Below are positions 36,364 through 45,386 of a DNA stretch of 64,000 bases, piece by piece. Within the stretch, counting starts at the first letter, position 1. Each line of letters begins with the position of its first letter. Below the pieces are notes generated by a model. That model was given only the letters and a program-made list of their open reading frames with translations. It had not been told where the DNA came from and ran no database searches. The position numbers and the translations under genes were made by a program. This DNA comes from Bradyrhizobium guangdongense (GTDB taxonomy: Bacteria > Pseudomonadota > Alphaproteobacteria > Rhizobiales > Xanthobacteraceae). Where the stretch lies: contig NZ_PPPT01000212.1 in NCBI RefSeq assembly GCF_006483445.1, positions 1-64,000 of the forward strand, written 5' to 3'.

Positions 36364-38010
36364 TCACGCCACCACGCTCTCCGGCACGTTCGCGGCTTCC
36401 ATCGGCTGCTTGCCGCGGATCAGGTCCGAGGCGCGGTCGGCGATCATCATCGTCGATGCGTTGAGGTTCGCCGAGATCATGCGCGGCATGACCGAGGCGT
36501 CGATGACGCGCAAGCCCTCCATCCCGTGAACACGAAGCTTGTCGTCCACCACGGCCCATGTGCTCTCGGCCGGGCCCATGCGGCAGGTGCAGCCGGGGTG
36601 GAACGTGGTGGTGCCGCGTTCAGTCACCGCCTTCAAAAATTCGTCGTCGGTGTTGACGTCGGGGCCGGGGAAATCCTCGTAGGCGTAATACGGGCTGAGC
36701 GGCGCCGACTTGAGCAGGCGCCGCGCGAGCTTCATGCCGCCGACGACGACGCGGCGATCGAGCTCGGCGTCGAGATAGTTGGTCTGGATGATCGGGGCCG
36801 CGAACGGATCCTTTGAGCGGATGCGGACATAACCGCGGCTCTCGGGACGCTGCTGCCAGGAGGCAACCGTCATGCCGGGCTCGTCCTCGAGCTGGCCCTG
36901 CACGCCTTCCTTGTAGCTCGCCGGCGTGAAGGTGAGCTGCAGGTCGGAACGGTCGGGGCTCTCGCCGGAATACCAGAAGCAATAGACCATGGTCGGCGAC
37001 AGCGAGAGCAGGCCGCGCCGCTGCGTCGCCCATTTCAACGCCTCGATCCAGAGCGAGAAGCCGCGCCTGAGCTCGTTGATGGTCTTGATGTTCTTCACGC
37101 GACCCACGGTGCGCGGTGCGTAATGGTCCTGCAGCCCCTCGCCGACCGGCAGCGCGTGGCGCACGGCGATGCCGTGGCTCTGCAGCAGGTCCGGAGAGCC
37201 GACGCCCGAGAGCTGCAGGAGCTGCGGCGAGTTATAGGTGCCGCCCGCCAAGATCACTTCCTTGTTGGCGCGCACTTCCACCGGCGTGCCGTTGCGGCCA
37301 CCCTTCATGTAGCGCACGCCGACGGCGCGCTTGCCCTCGAAGATGATCTCGGTCGCGTGCGCATGCGTCTGCACATGCACGTTGGGCCGCTTCATCGCGG
37401 GCTTGAGGAACGCGGTCGAGCCCGACACGCGCAGGCCGTTGTCGATGGTGCGCTGGCAGTAGGAGACGCCCTCCTGCTTCGCGCCGTTGTAATCGGGGTT
37501 GCGGGGGATGCCGAGCGAGACCGCGCCTTCCATGAAGGCTTCGCAGAGCGGATCGCGCCAGTCCATGGTTGTGACTTTGAGATTGCCGTCACGGCCGCGA
37601 TAGATGTCGTCGCCTTCGCCCTCGCGCTTCTCCAGCCGCTTGAAGTAGGGCAGCACGTCGGCATAGCTCCAGCCGCGATTGCCCATCTGCGCCCAGGTGT
37701 CGAAGTCGAGATTCTGGCCGCGATTGTAGATGTGACCGTTGATCGAGGATGAGCCGCCGAGCGTCTTGCCGCGCGGCGCATAGATGCTGCGGCCGCCGGT
37801 CCAGGGCCCGACCTCCTGCTGGTAGGCCCAGTTGATGCTCTTCATGTGGAAGGTCTTGATAAAACCCGCCGGCAGATGGATGTAGGGATGCCAGTCGGAA
37901 GGCCCCGCCTCGAGCACGCAGATGCTGGTGCTCGGGTCCTCGCTCAGCCGGTAGGTGAGCACGCAGCCGGCGGAGCCGGCACCGATGATGACGTAGTCAA
38001 ACTTGTCCAT
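36364..38010 (-). CDS. GMC family oxidoreductase, choline dehydrogenase-like
   Basis: A 548-residue flavoprotein. The N-terminal FAD motif is YVIIGAGSAGCVLTYRLSED, then the GMC signature PRGKTLGGSSSINGHIYNRG. Near the C-terminus TTFHPGCTCRMG and VIDASVMPRMISANLNASTM contain the catalytic His region. It oxidises an alcohol, but choline is not proven because the bet operon genes are absent. It lies with a GNAT gene and an SMP-30 gene on the same strand. Confidence 0.92.
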   Translation of the reverse strand: MDKFDYVIIGAGSAGCVLTYRLSEDPSTSICVLEAGPSDWHPYIHLPAGFIKTFHMKSINWAYQQEVGPWTGGRSIYAPRGKTLGGSSSINGHIYNRGQNLDFDTWAQMGNRGWSYADVLPYFKRLEKREGEGDDIYRGRDGNLKVTTMDWRDPLCEAFMEGAVSLGIPRNPDYNGAKQEGVSYCQRTIDNGLRVSGSTAFLKPAMKRPNVHVQTHAHATEIIFEGKRAVGVRYMKGGRNGTPVEVRANKEVILAGGTYNSPQLLQLSGVGSPDLLQSHGIAVRHALPVGEGLQDHYAPRTVGRVKNIKTINELRRGFSLWIEALKWATQRRGLLSLSPTMVYCFWYSGESPDRSDLQLTFTPASYKEGVQGQLEDEPGMTVASWQQRPESRGYVRIRSKDPFAAPIIQTNYLDAELDRRVVVGGMKLARRLLKSAPLSPYYAYEDFPGPDVNTDDEFLKAVTERGTTTFHPGCTCRMGPAESTWAVVDDKLRVHGMEGLRVIDASVMPRMISANLNASTMMIADRASDLIRGKQPMEAANVPESVVA

Positions 38011-38025
38011 CTGTCTCGAACCCCC

Positions 38026-38619
38026 TCAGCGCGGCTTGTCGTTGAGCTGATAGGTCAAATGCGCCTTCACCGTCGGCCATTCCGCCGCGGTGATGCTGTA
38101 GACGACAGTGTCGCGCAGCGTGCCGTTCGGCGCGACCTGATGGCTGCGCAAGATGCCGTCCTGCTTGGCACCGAGCCGCTCGATGGCGCGGCGGCTCTGG
38201 TGGTTGAAGAAGTGGGTGCGGAATTCGACCGCGATGCAGTTGAGCGTCTCGAAGGCATGCGTGAGCAAGAGAAGCTTGCACTGGGTGTTGAGCGGGCCGC
38301 GCTGCGCGCTCTTGCCGTACCATGTCGAGCCGATCTCGACGCGACGGTTACCGGCATCGATGTTCATGTAGGTGGTCATGCCGACGATCTTTCCGTCCGC
38401 ATCGAACACAGTGAAGGGCAGCATCGAGCCCGACTTCTGGAGGCCGAGGCGGCGGTCGATCTCCTTCGCCATGTTGTCGGCCGCAGGAATGGCGGTGTAC
38501 CAGAGCTTGTGCAGGTCGCCGTCCTTGACTGCCTCCGTCAGTCCGGCGAGGTGCTGATGCGACAGCGGCTCGAGACGCGCATGTTCTCCACGCAGGGTGA
38601 CGGGATCGGGCCAGGGCAT
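38026..38619 (-). CDS. GNAT family N-acetyltransferase
   Basis: A protein of 197 residues of the RimJ/RimL-like class. VTLRGEHARLEPLSHQHL at the start, then GMTTYMNIDAGNRRVEIGSTWYG and a late FFNHQSRRAIERLGAKQDGI are typical of the acetyl-CoA fold. It probably acetylates an amine of a small molecule or protein. It is 15 bp upstream of the GMC gene on the same strand, likely co-transcribed. Confidence 0.88.
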   Translation of the reverse strand: MPWPDPVTLRGEHARLEPLSHQHLAGLTEAVKDGDLHKLWYTAIPAADNMAKEIDRRLGLQKSGSMLPFTVFDADGKIVGMTTYMNIDAGNRRVEIGSTWYGKSAQRGPLNTQCKLLLLTHAFETLNCIAVEFRTHFFNHQSRRAIERLGAKQDGILRSHQVAPNGTLRDTVVYSITAAEWPTVKAHLTYQLNDKPR

Positions 38620-38636
38620 TCGGTATCTCTCCTTAC

Positions 38637-38715
38637 GTCATTGCGAGCGAAGCGAAGCAATCCAGAGTCTTTCCACGGATACATTCCTGGATTGCTTCGC
38701 TTCGCTCGCAATGAC
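38637..38715. repeat. Palindromic repeat, family G (TCATTGCGAGCG type)
   Basis: Arms GTCATTGCGAGCGAAGCGAA and TTCGCTTCGCTCGCAATGAC with an inner GCAATCCAGA-like inverted pair. A second copy lies at 62157-62234. It fills the gap between the GNAT and SMP-30 genes. Confidence 0.9.
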
Positions 38716-38723
38716 GGCTTGTC

Positions 38724-39650
38724 TCACTTGTTCAAGAAATTCAACGGCAATCCGCCGCGCGGCCAGTCCATGGCGATCAGCTCACCCTTGCCCGACAGCG
38801 TGATGTAGGCGGTTTTCAGCTCGGGGCCGCCGAAGGCGATGTTGGTGGTGACGCGGTCACCGGTCGGCACCTGCTCCACCAGCTTGCCGTCGGGCGCGAT
38901 CACCGAGATGCAGCCGGTGACGAGGGTGGCGACGCAGACATTGCCGCCCGCCTCGACCGCGAGCGAGTCGAACATCTGGTAGCCACCGAGGCCCGCGATC
39001 GGCTTTCCGCGCTCGCCGCGATAGATCACCTCGCGCGGCTTCAGGACGCCGGGCGCGGAGAGCTCGTAGGCCCAGAGACGCGCGGTCGGAGTCTCCCCGA
39101 TATAGACGGTGTTTTCGTCCGGCGACAGGCCGATGCCGTTGGCCGGCAGCACGCCGTGCACGACTTCCACGATCTCCGTCATGCCGGGCTTCACATAATA
39201 GATGCCGCCGACGTCCATTTCGCGCGGGCGGCGCTTGCCGAGATCGGAGAACCAGAGGCCGCCATGCTTGTCGAACACGAGGTCGTTCGGCCCGCGCAGC
39301 GCATGCTCGCCGCATTTGCTGACGACGGTTTCGATTTTGCCAGACTGAAGATCGACGCGCTGGATCGAGCCGCCGAGGTAGTCGTCCGGCTGCGGCCCCG
39401 GCATGATCATCTTGCCGGTCGGGATCCAGGAGAAGCCGCCATTGTTGCAGACATACATCTTGCCGTCGGGCCCGAGCGCCGCGCCGTTCGGGCCGCCCGG
39501 GATTTTTGCCACGATCTCCTTGCGGCCGTCGGGATGGACGCGCGTCAGGCGCTGGCCGCGGATTTCCACCAGAACGACCGAGCCGTCCGGCATCACCACG
39601 GGGCCTTCGGGAAATTCGAGGTCGGTGGCGAGAACGCGAACGTCGGACAT
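38724..39650 (-). CDS. SMP-30/gluconolactonase family protein
   Basis: A 308-residue beta-propeller lactonase. FPEGPVVMPDGSVVLVEI at the start supplies the metal-ligand Glu; GGPNGAALGPDGKMYVCNN and GPNDLVFDKHGGLWFSDLG supply the conserved Asn/Asp ligands. ANGIGLSPDENTVYIGET follows. It hydrolyses lactones such as sugar lactones and needs a divalent cation. It is upstream of the GMC/GNAT genes on the same strand. Confidence 0.9.
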   Translation of the reverse strand: MSDVRVLATDLEFPEGPVVMPDGSVVLVEIRGQRLTRVHPDGRKEIVAKIPGGPNGAALGPDGKMYVCNNGGFSWIPTGKMIMPGPQPDDYLGGSIQRVDLQSGKIETVVSKCGEHALRGPNDLVFDKHGGLWFSDLGKRRPREMDVGGIYYVKPGMTEIVEVVHGVLPANGIGLSPDENTVYIGETPTARLWAYELSAPGVLKPREVIYRGERGKPIAGLGGYQMFDSLAVEAGGNVCVATLVTGCISVIAPDGKLVEQVPTGDRVTTNIAFGGPELKTAYITLSGKGELIAMDWPRGGLPLNFLNK

Positions 39651-39782
39651 TTTGGACCTCCCGGCTGCTTGTTATGCCTTGCTCGGGAAGTCCGGCGCCG
39701 GCCCCGCACGCAAGATTTGCGTGTGGTTATGGCAAAACAGGTCCCACTTGCCAAGCAAACGGGCGCAATGCTGCGTTGCGCG

Positions 39783-40631
39783 CTACTCTTTCACGGGGAC
39801 CCAGATCTCGAAGCCGCCATTGCCGCTCCGGGGATCGAACTTTTCGTCGTAACGTTCGAAGTTGGGCGCGTCCGCGGCCTCGAGACCCGAAGCCGGCAGC
39901 CATTGATTCCAGATCGTCGAGACGGTGCGGCGGATCGAGGCGACGTGGTCTGCGTGGGTGAACACCGCATAGCGCTGCTCGGGGATGCGGATGCGGGCGA
40001 AGCGGCGCGGCAGGTCGGAGTAGTCGGCAACCTCGACGCCGGCGATGTAGTCGAAATTGCCGGCATCGTCGCCATTGCAGCAGACGCCATAGGCAACGCC
40101 ACCGACGCGCGCGGGAATGTCGGCGACCTCCTGGTGAAAGCGATGCCACAGCCCCGGAATGGCCGCGCCGTTGTCGCAGGAGATGCGCTCACTGATACCG
40201 GCGACGAGCAAGGCCTTTGCGGTCTCGAAGCGCGGCGGGGCGAGATTGTCGGTCATCGTGGAGTCCATGAGGATCGGCTCCTGTAGCCTGAGTTTGCTGG
40301 CGCACGTCGCCGCCCTCACCGCTTCGGGCGTCATGCCAAAATGGTCGCGGAACGCGCGGGTGAATGCTTCGTGGGAGCCGTAGTCCGCATCCAGCGCCAG
40401 CGTGAGAATGTCAGGCGCGCCGGCCGCGAGCGCACGCGCCGACTCCGTGAGGCGCCGCGCGCGCACGTAGCGCATGACCGGCAAACCGGTTGCCGCGGCG
40501 AAAGCGCGCACCATGTGGAAGCGCGACACGCCGCCGATCCCGGCGATCTCGTCGAGCGTCATCGGCTCGGCGAGATGGCTTTCGATATACCAGAGGGCTT
40601 TCTGGGCCGGGTTCATGAACAAGGCTCTCAT
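39783..40631 (-). CDS. AraC family regulator with GyrI-like effector domain
   Basis: A protein of 282 residues from ATG 40631. Two HTH motifs of the AraC fold are in the first 110 residues (MTLDEIAGIGGVSRFHMVRA and LALDADYGSHEAFTRAFRDH). The C-terminal part resembles the GyrI/Rob effector-binding domain (PRFETAKALLVAGISERIS, then FEIWVPVKE). It is a Rob/SoxS-like regulator sensing small molecules. An ATG at 40616 is also in frame. The target is unknown. Confidence 0.9.
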   Translation of the reverse strand: MRALFMNPAQKALWYIESHLAEPMTLDEIAGIGGVSRFHMVRAFAAATGLPVMRYVRARRLTESARALAAGAPDILTLALDADYGSHEAFTRAFRDHFGMTPEAVRAATCASKLRLQEPILMDSTMTDNLAPPRFETAKALLVAGISERISCDNGAAIPGLWHRFHQEVADIPARVGGVAYGVCCNGDDAGNFDYIAGVEVADYSDLPRRFARIRIPEQRYAVFTHADHVASIRRTVSTIWNQWLPASGLEAADAPNFERYDEKFDPRSGNGGFEIWVPVKE

Positions 40632-40706
40632 GTCGAAGAGCGGCGATGATGGACGATGCGCGTAAGCTGCGTTTGATCGGGATTGCTCTCGCACAAACTC
40701 CGAAGC

Positions 40707-40797
40707 GTAGGGTGGGCAAAGCGAAGCGTGCCCACCACCTCAGTTGCGGTACGCAGAAGTGGTGGGCACGGCGCAAGAGCGCCTTTGCCCACCCTAC
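40707..40797. repeat. Palindromic repeat, family H (GTAGGGTGGGC type)
   Basis: Arms GTAGGGTGGGCAAAGCGAAG and CGCCTTTGCCCACCCTAC with an internal CCCACCAC/GTGGTGGG pair. Its right end overlaps the stop codon of the gene at 40794-41153. Confidence 0.9.
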
Positions 40798-41153
40798 TTC
40801 TTCGTCTCCTCCTTCGCCGGCGGCGCATCCTGCTTCTTCTTCACGTCCTCCGCGGTCTTGGCTTGCGCGGCCTGCAGATCGGTGATCACTTTCTGCAATC
40901 CGGCCACTGCCACCTTCAACGCGTCGATCTGGCGATTGGCCGCGTCCAACTTCTGCTGATGGTCGAGGGCGAGCTTGCCGATCGTCTTCTGCAGGAAGTC
41001 GACATTGCTCTGCAGGCAGCTTGTACGCCGCTCCCAGGTCTTCTCGACGGTGCAGATCTCGATGCCGGGAACGTCCTGTGCGCGCGCCGTGCTCGACAAT
41101 ATTCCCGTCAGAAACGTTGCGACACAAATGGCAGCAATGGTCCGGCCCGGCAT
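40794..41153 (-). CDS. Secreted coiled-coil protein, unknown function
   Basis: A protein of 119 residues from ATG 41153. It has a signal peptide (TIAAICVATFLTGILSSTARAQ), two cysteines near the start of the mature part (ICTVEKTWERRTSCLQ) and a heptad-like helical region (LALDHQQKLDAANRQIDALK) with a Lys/Glu-rich tail (KEETKK). The stop codon TAG is at the edge of a repeat. Function unknown; periplasmic. Confidence 0.7.
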   Translation of the reverse strand: MPGRTIAAICVATFLTGILSSTARAQDVPGIEICTVEKTWERRTSCLQSNVDFLQKTIGKLALDHQQKLDAANRQIDALKVAVAGLQKVITDLQAAQAKTAEDVKKKQDAPPAKEETKK

Positions 41154-41340
41154 GCAGGTTCCCTCGAAATCGATCACGGCAAATTGCGGTGAAGTGGCGC
41201 CTCGCACCGAGGATACCATACTGACACCGCAATCTCGCGTTGAGGTTGGTGTGTTCCCCGGGACGGGAACGAGGATGTGGTGACGAGACTTGACGCGGAG
41301 ACCGGGCACTCGCCGCGATTTTTTAGGGGAGACTTTTGGA

Positions 41341-41562
41341 ATGGCGACGCGCGAAAGACGTCTGGCGGAATTCAACGGCGAAGGAGAACCCCCGCCTGGC
41401 CTGCCGGTCGAGGTGCTTTGCGAGGATCACAGCGGGACGTATCAACTGCCATTTGCCTGCCGTTATGTCGCGGGGCGCTGGCAGAACAGCGAGGCGGGCA
41501 TCGCCGTCGAGGCCACCGTGATCGGATGGCGGCTGCCGCGCGTGAAGCAGGGCGTAGCCTGA
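41341..41562 (+). CDS. Small protein, unknown function
   Basis: A 73-residue protein from ATG 41341. It is mildly basic, with a PPPGLPVEVLCEDHSGTYQL core and EATVIGWRLPRVK at the end. There is no signal peptide and no recognised domain. The 262 bp that follow hold no gene; they contain only an inverted pair around GATTCGGA/TCCGAATC near 41611-41648. Confidence 0.55.
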   Translation: MATRERRLAEFNGEGEPPPGLPVEVLCEDHSGTYQLPFACRYVAGRWQNSEAGIAVEATVIGWRLPRVKQGVA

Positions 41563-41823
41563 AAGGGCGCGCGACCTGTCTCAAATTGCGACGGGACCTA
41601 CCCGCTCTTTAAGATTCGGAACGCGGCTCGAACGAATCGCGTCCGAATCAGCGGCGATGGCCTGTACTCAGTTGTTCACGGCTAGATATCGGCACGGCGC
41701 GGCATGGGCGTACCATATCGAGGAACCGGGCAAGCGGACGCGGCCGGCTAGCGGACGACAAAGGTTAATTGCACTGCCCGAAGCCATCGCCCGCGAAACA
41801 GGCAGGACTTGAGCAGGCACTGC

Positions 41824-42480
41824 CTAATATTCGACCTCGAGCTCTTCAATCTCGGCCGGCTCCGCCTTGGCCGCCGCGATCCATTCGCGCATCTCGGCCA
41901 TGCCCATGATGGTCTCGGCATAGGTGCGCAAATGCGGTTCGAGCTTGACGTCATAGGTCACGAAGCGCGTCACGACCGGCGCATACATCGCGTCCGCCAT
42001 GGTGCGGCCCTCGCCGAACAGGAACGGACCGCCGGATTTTTCCAGGCAGTCGCGCCAGATCGCCCAGACGCGGTCGATGTCGGCCTGGGCGCGCGACCAG
42101 ATCTTGAAGCCGGGAAAATGGCCCTTGAGGTTGACCGGCAGCGAGGCGCGCAGCGTCGTGAAGCCGGAATGGATTTCGCCGCAGATCGAGCGGCAATGCG
42201 CCCGCTGAACGCGATCGGCCGGCAGGAGCCCTGCGTCCGGCATCACCTCGTTGAGATATTCGGCGATCGCCAGCGTGTCCCAGACGGTCGCGCCGTCGTG
42301 GCGCAAGCACGGCACCAGGATCGACGATGACAGCAGCAGGATTTCCGCGCGCGCGGAGGCATCGTCCGGCGCGGTGACGATCTCGTCGAATTCGAGCCCG
42401 GAGAACTTCGTCAGCAGCCAGCCACGCAGCGACCAGGACGAGTAGTTCTTGCTGCTGATGGTCAGTGTCGCTTTCGCCAT
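41824..42480 (-). CDS. Glutathione S-transferase family protein
   Basis: A protein of 218 residues. The N-terminal thioredoxin-like fold carries SKNYSSWSLRGWLL (Ser-containing catalytic region), ILVPCLRHDGATVWDTLAIAEYL (cis-Pro and glutathione binding) and a helical C-terminal domain with GGPFLFGEGRTMADAMYAPV. This pattern is typical of the YfcF-like/beta-type GST group. It is probably a cytosolic detoxification enzyme; the substrate is unknown. Confidence 0.9.
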   Translation of the reverse strand: MAKATLTISSKNYSSWSLRGWLLTKFSGLEFDEIVTAPDDASARAEILLLSSSILVPCLRHDGATVWDTLAIAEYLNEVMPDAGLLPADRVQRAHCRSICGEIHSGFTTLRASLPVNLKGHFPGFKIWSRAQADIDRVWAIWRDCLEKSGGPFLFGEGRTMADAMYAPVVTRFVTYDVKLEPHLRTYAETIMGMAEMREWIAAAKAEPAEIEELEVEY

Positions 42481-42646
42481 ATGGCCTTTCCCTCACGCGT
42501 CATTCGACACCCCGCCCCGGTCCGAACGGTGCCCATTGCCTGTGCTCATCCCGCTTTGAGCAGCAAGCGACGTGCCAGTTTTCCGGGCGGTTTGACTCCG
42601 CTCTGGCTTCGATATTGCATAGCGGCGGGGGTTGGGGTCAATCAGT

Positions 42647-43870
42647 ATGATGTCGATGTATTATCAGGCCTTTCAGAACCACATGGACCTCACGGCGCCA
42701 TGGCGGGCCGGAGCTTCTTCAGCACTTAAATATCTCAATCTGGTGCCGCAGGGCGCCTCCGACGCGATCGTCGGGCGGCTGTCGGCGGCGCTCGAACTGA
42801 TCTCGCGCTCGACGCTGACCTATGACCGCCCGGCCTATGGCATCGACAGTGTGATGGTCGGCAACCGCGAGGTTGCCGTCACCGAAGAGATCGCCTACGC
42901 GACGCCGTTCGGCTCGCTGCTGCACTTCAAGAAGGACGACGTTGGTGAGCAGCCGCGCATGCTGCTGGTGGCGCCGATGTCCGGCCATTTCGCCACGCTG
43001 CTGCGCGGCACCGTGAAGACGCTGCTGCAGGACCACGACGTCTACATCACCGATTGGCACAATCCGCGCGACATTCCGCGCAGCGAGGGCCGCTTCGGGC
43101 TCGAGGACTACACCGACCACCTCATCGACTTCCTGGGCCAGCTCGGTCCGCGTCCACACATGGTCGCGATCTGCCAGCCGTCAGTGTCCGCGCTCGCGGC
43201 TGCCGCCGTCATGTGCGAGGGCAATCATCCGTCGCGACCGGCGACCCTGACGCTGATGGCGGGCCCGATCGATACGCGGATACAGCCGACCAGGGTCAAC
43301 GAGTTCGCCAAGAGCAGGCCGATCGACTGGTTCGAGCGCAACCTGATCAACTACGTGCCGGTGCAGTGCCGCGGCGCATTCCGACAGGTCTATCCGGGCT
43401 TCGTGCAGCTCACCGCCTTCGTCTCGATGAATCTCGAGCGTCACATCAAGCAGCACATGGATCTCGCCAACCACATCGCCAAGGGCGAGAAGGAGAAGGC
43501 GGCGACGATCAAGACGTTCTACGACGAATATTTCGCCGTGATGGACCTGCCCGCGGAATTCTACATCGAGACCGTGCGCGACGTGTTCCAGGAGCACCTC
43601 TTGCCGCAGGGCAAGCTGATGCATCGGGGACGGCCGGTGGACACCAAGGCCGTCAGCCGCATGGGATTGATGACGGTCGAGGGCGAGAAGGACGACATCT
43701 GCTCGATCGGCCAGACGCTCGCAGCCCAAGACCTCTGCACCGGCGTGCGCGCCTATCGCCGTGTCCATCACATGCAGGCGGGCGTCGGCCATTACGGCGT
43801 GTTCTCAGGCAAGCGCTGGAACAACGAGATCTATCCGCTGCTGCGCGACTTCGTGCACGTCAATTCCTGA
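42647..43870 (+). CDS. phaZ: Intracellular polyhydroxyalkanoate depolymerase
   Basis: A 407-residue depolymerase that mobilises stored poly-3-hydroxybutyrate. The nucleophile elbow is AICQPSVSALAAA (Cys nucleophile as in PhaZ1-type enzymes), and the late DDICSIGQT and HMQAGVGHYGVFSGKRWN supply the Asp and His region. The N-terminal MYYQAFQNHMDLTAPWR is typical of the family. ATG 42647 is chosen. No phaC or phasin gene is in the window. Confidence 0.93.
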   Translation: MMSMYYQAFQNHMDLTAPWRAGASSALKYLNLVPQGASDAIVGRLSAALELISRSTLTYDRPAYGIDSVMVGNREVAVTEEIAYATPFGSLLHFKKDDVGEQPRMLLVAPMSGHFATLLRGTVKTLLQDHDVYITDWHNPRDIPRSEGRFGLEDYTDHLIDFLGQLGPRPHMVAICQPSVSALAAAAVMCEGNHPSRPATLTLMAGPIDTRIQPTRVNEFAKSRPIDWFERNLINYVPVQCRGAFRQVYPGFVQLTAFVSMNLERHIKQHMDLANHIAKGEKEKAATIKTFYDEYFAVMDLPAEFYIETVRDVFQEHLLPQGKLMHRGRPVDTKAVSRMGLMTVEGEKDDICSIGQTLAAQDLCTGVRAYRRVHHMQAGVGHYGVFSGKRWNNEIYPLLRDFVHVNS

Positions 43871-43882
43871 GCCCGCCGCCCT

Positions 43883-45154
43883 TTACTTCCCGAGCTGCGC
43901 GAGCAGGGCGAACCACAGCGCGAGCGGCTCGGAGGCCGAGCCCGGGTCCGACGGATTCTGACGGATCGCGGTATGCACCATGATGAGCTTCGTGGCCGGG
44001 TCGACCAGGATCATCTGGCCGCGGATTCCGAGCAGGGCGAACCTGCGCTGCTCGCCGGGAAGGAGCCAGACCTGGTAGCCGTAGCCAAAATAACTGGTGG
44101 CCGTGCCCGGCGCGAGGTAGCGGTCTGACGGCTTCACGGTCGTTGCGTCCTGCACCCACTGCCGCGGAATGACCTGGCGGCCATCCCAGGCCCCGTCATG
44201 CGCCAGCAGCCGGCCGAGGCGCGCATAGTCGCGCAGCGTCGCGCTGACGCAGCAGAAGGTGATCTCCTGCCCGCTGCTATCAACGACCCACGACGCATCC
44301 GCCTCAGCTCCGATGGGATCCCAGATCCTGTCGTGGAGATAATCCGCCACGGGCTTGCCCGTCACGGATCGCAGGATCAGGCCCAATATCTCCGTCTCGA
44401 CGCTGGCATAGTGCCATTTGGTGCCCGGGGGAGCCGCGCGCGTGTTGAAGCGCGCGACGCTCGTCGCGGGGTTCATCCCTGGACCGCCGAGGAACAGATC
44501 GCGCGAGAGTTTTGCAACGTCATCGTCACCGTCATAGACCTCCGAGAATGCTACGCCTGATGCCATGTGCAGGAGGTCGCGGATCGACGTCTTGCCATAT
44601 TCGGTGCCGGCGAGGCCGGGAACGTAGACCGATGCGGTGTCGTCGATCGACTTGATCTTGCCTTCGGATACGGCGAGGCCAATCAGCATCGCCGTGATCG
44701 TCTTGGCCATGGACTGCGACAGCAGGCGGTCGCGGTCGGTGCGCGCATATTGATAGTGCTCGTAGAGGATCGTGTCGTCCTTGGCGATCAGGAGCCCCGT
44801 GACCGGATTGCGCTTGAGATAGTCAGCGATGGTCAGCCGCTCGGATCCAAAGCTGTAGGTGATTGGCGGCTCGGGAGCCCGCTTGAATTGCCAAGGCGTG
44901 GCCGCGCGCCGGATCGGGCGCGACGGAAACATCTCACCGAAATGGCTGTAGGTGCCGACGAGGTATTCGGACTTGGCGGCGGTCAGCTGGTTGCCGACCG
45001 GATAGCCGGCGGCGGCACCATAGGCTTCCGCATTGGGACCTGTGTTGGAGAACACCGGCCCCGGCGCGCTGGCGTTCGCCGCTCCCTGGGCCCAAGCCGA
45101 TTGTCCGGCCACGGCGAAGAGCAGCACCAACAGCAAACCCCGGCCTGACGTCAT
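43883..45154 (-). CDS. Exported serine hydrolase, class C beta-lactamase fold
   Basis: A protein of 423 residues from ATG 45154 with a signal peptide (GLLLVLLFAVAGQSAWAQ). The SxxK active motif is in LLSQSMAKTITAML, a YxS/N-type motif in WHYASVETEILG, and a late VHTAIRQNPSD replaces the KTG box region. It is thus a beta-lactamase/DD-peptidase-like hydrolase or esterase; resistance activity cannot be assumed. It stops 12 bp from the convergent phaZ stop. Confidence 0.9.
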   Translation of the reverse strand: MTSGRGLLLVLLFAVAGQSAWAQGAANASAPGPVFSNTGPNAEAYGAAAGYPVGNQLTAAKSEYLVGTYSHFGEMFPSRPIRRAATPWQFKRAPEPPITYSFGSERLTIADYLKRNPVTGLLIAKDDTILYEHYQYARTDRDRLLSQSMAKTITAMLIGLAVSEGKIKSIDDTASVYVPGLAGTEYGKTSIRDLLHMASGVAFSEVYDGDDDVAKLSRDLFLGGPGMNPATSVARFNTRAAPPGTKWHYASVETEILGLILRSVTGKPVADYLHDRIWDPIGAEADASWVVDSSGQEITFCCVSATLRDYARLGRLLAHDGAWDGRQVIPRQWVQDATTVKPSDRYLAPGTATSYFGYGYQVWLLPGEQRRFALLGIRGQMILVDPATKLIMVHTAIRQNPSDPGSASEPLALWFALLAQLGK

Positions 45155-45386
45155 CCGCGCCCTCCCGAAACGTCCCTTTGCTTGTGACTTTGTCACGTCG
45201 GTACCGCGCTGGCTTGCCGACTTCTGAATTCGCCTGACCGAATTGTCAGCTCGTCGGCACGGTTCGTGGCCCAAAAGAACAAACACAAAACATTCTTGTA
45301 TTTGTAATGCCACGGCGATTGCGATAGATACGGCGCTCCTTTTCGACCCGGGCCAGTCCCGTCAGACCTAGCGAGAGATAGAGAGC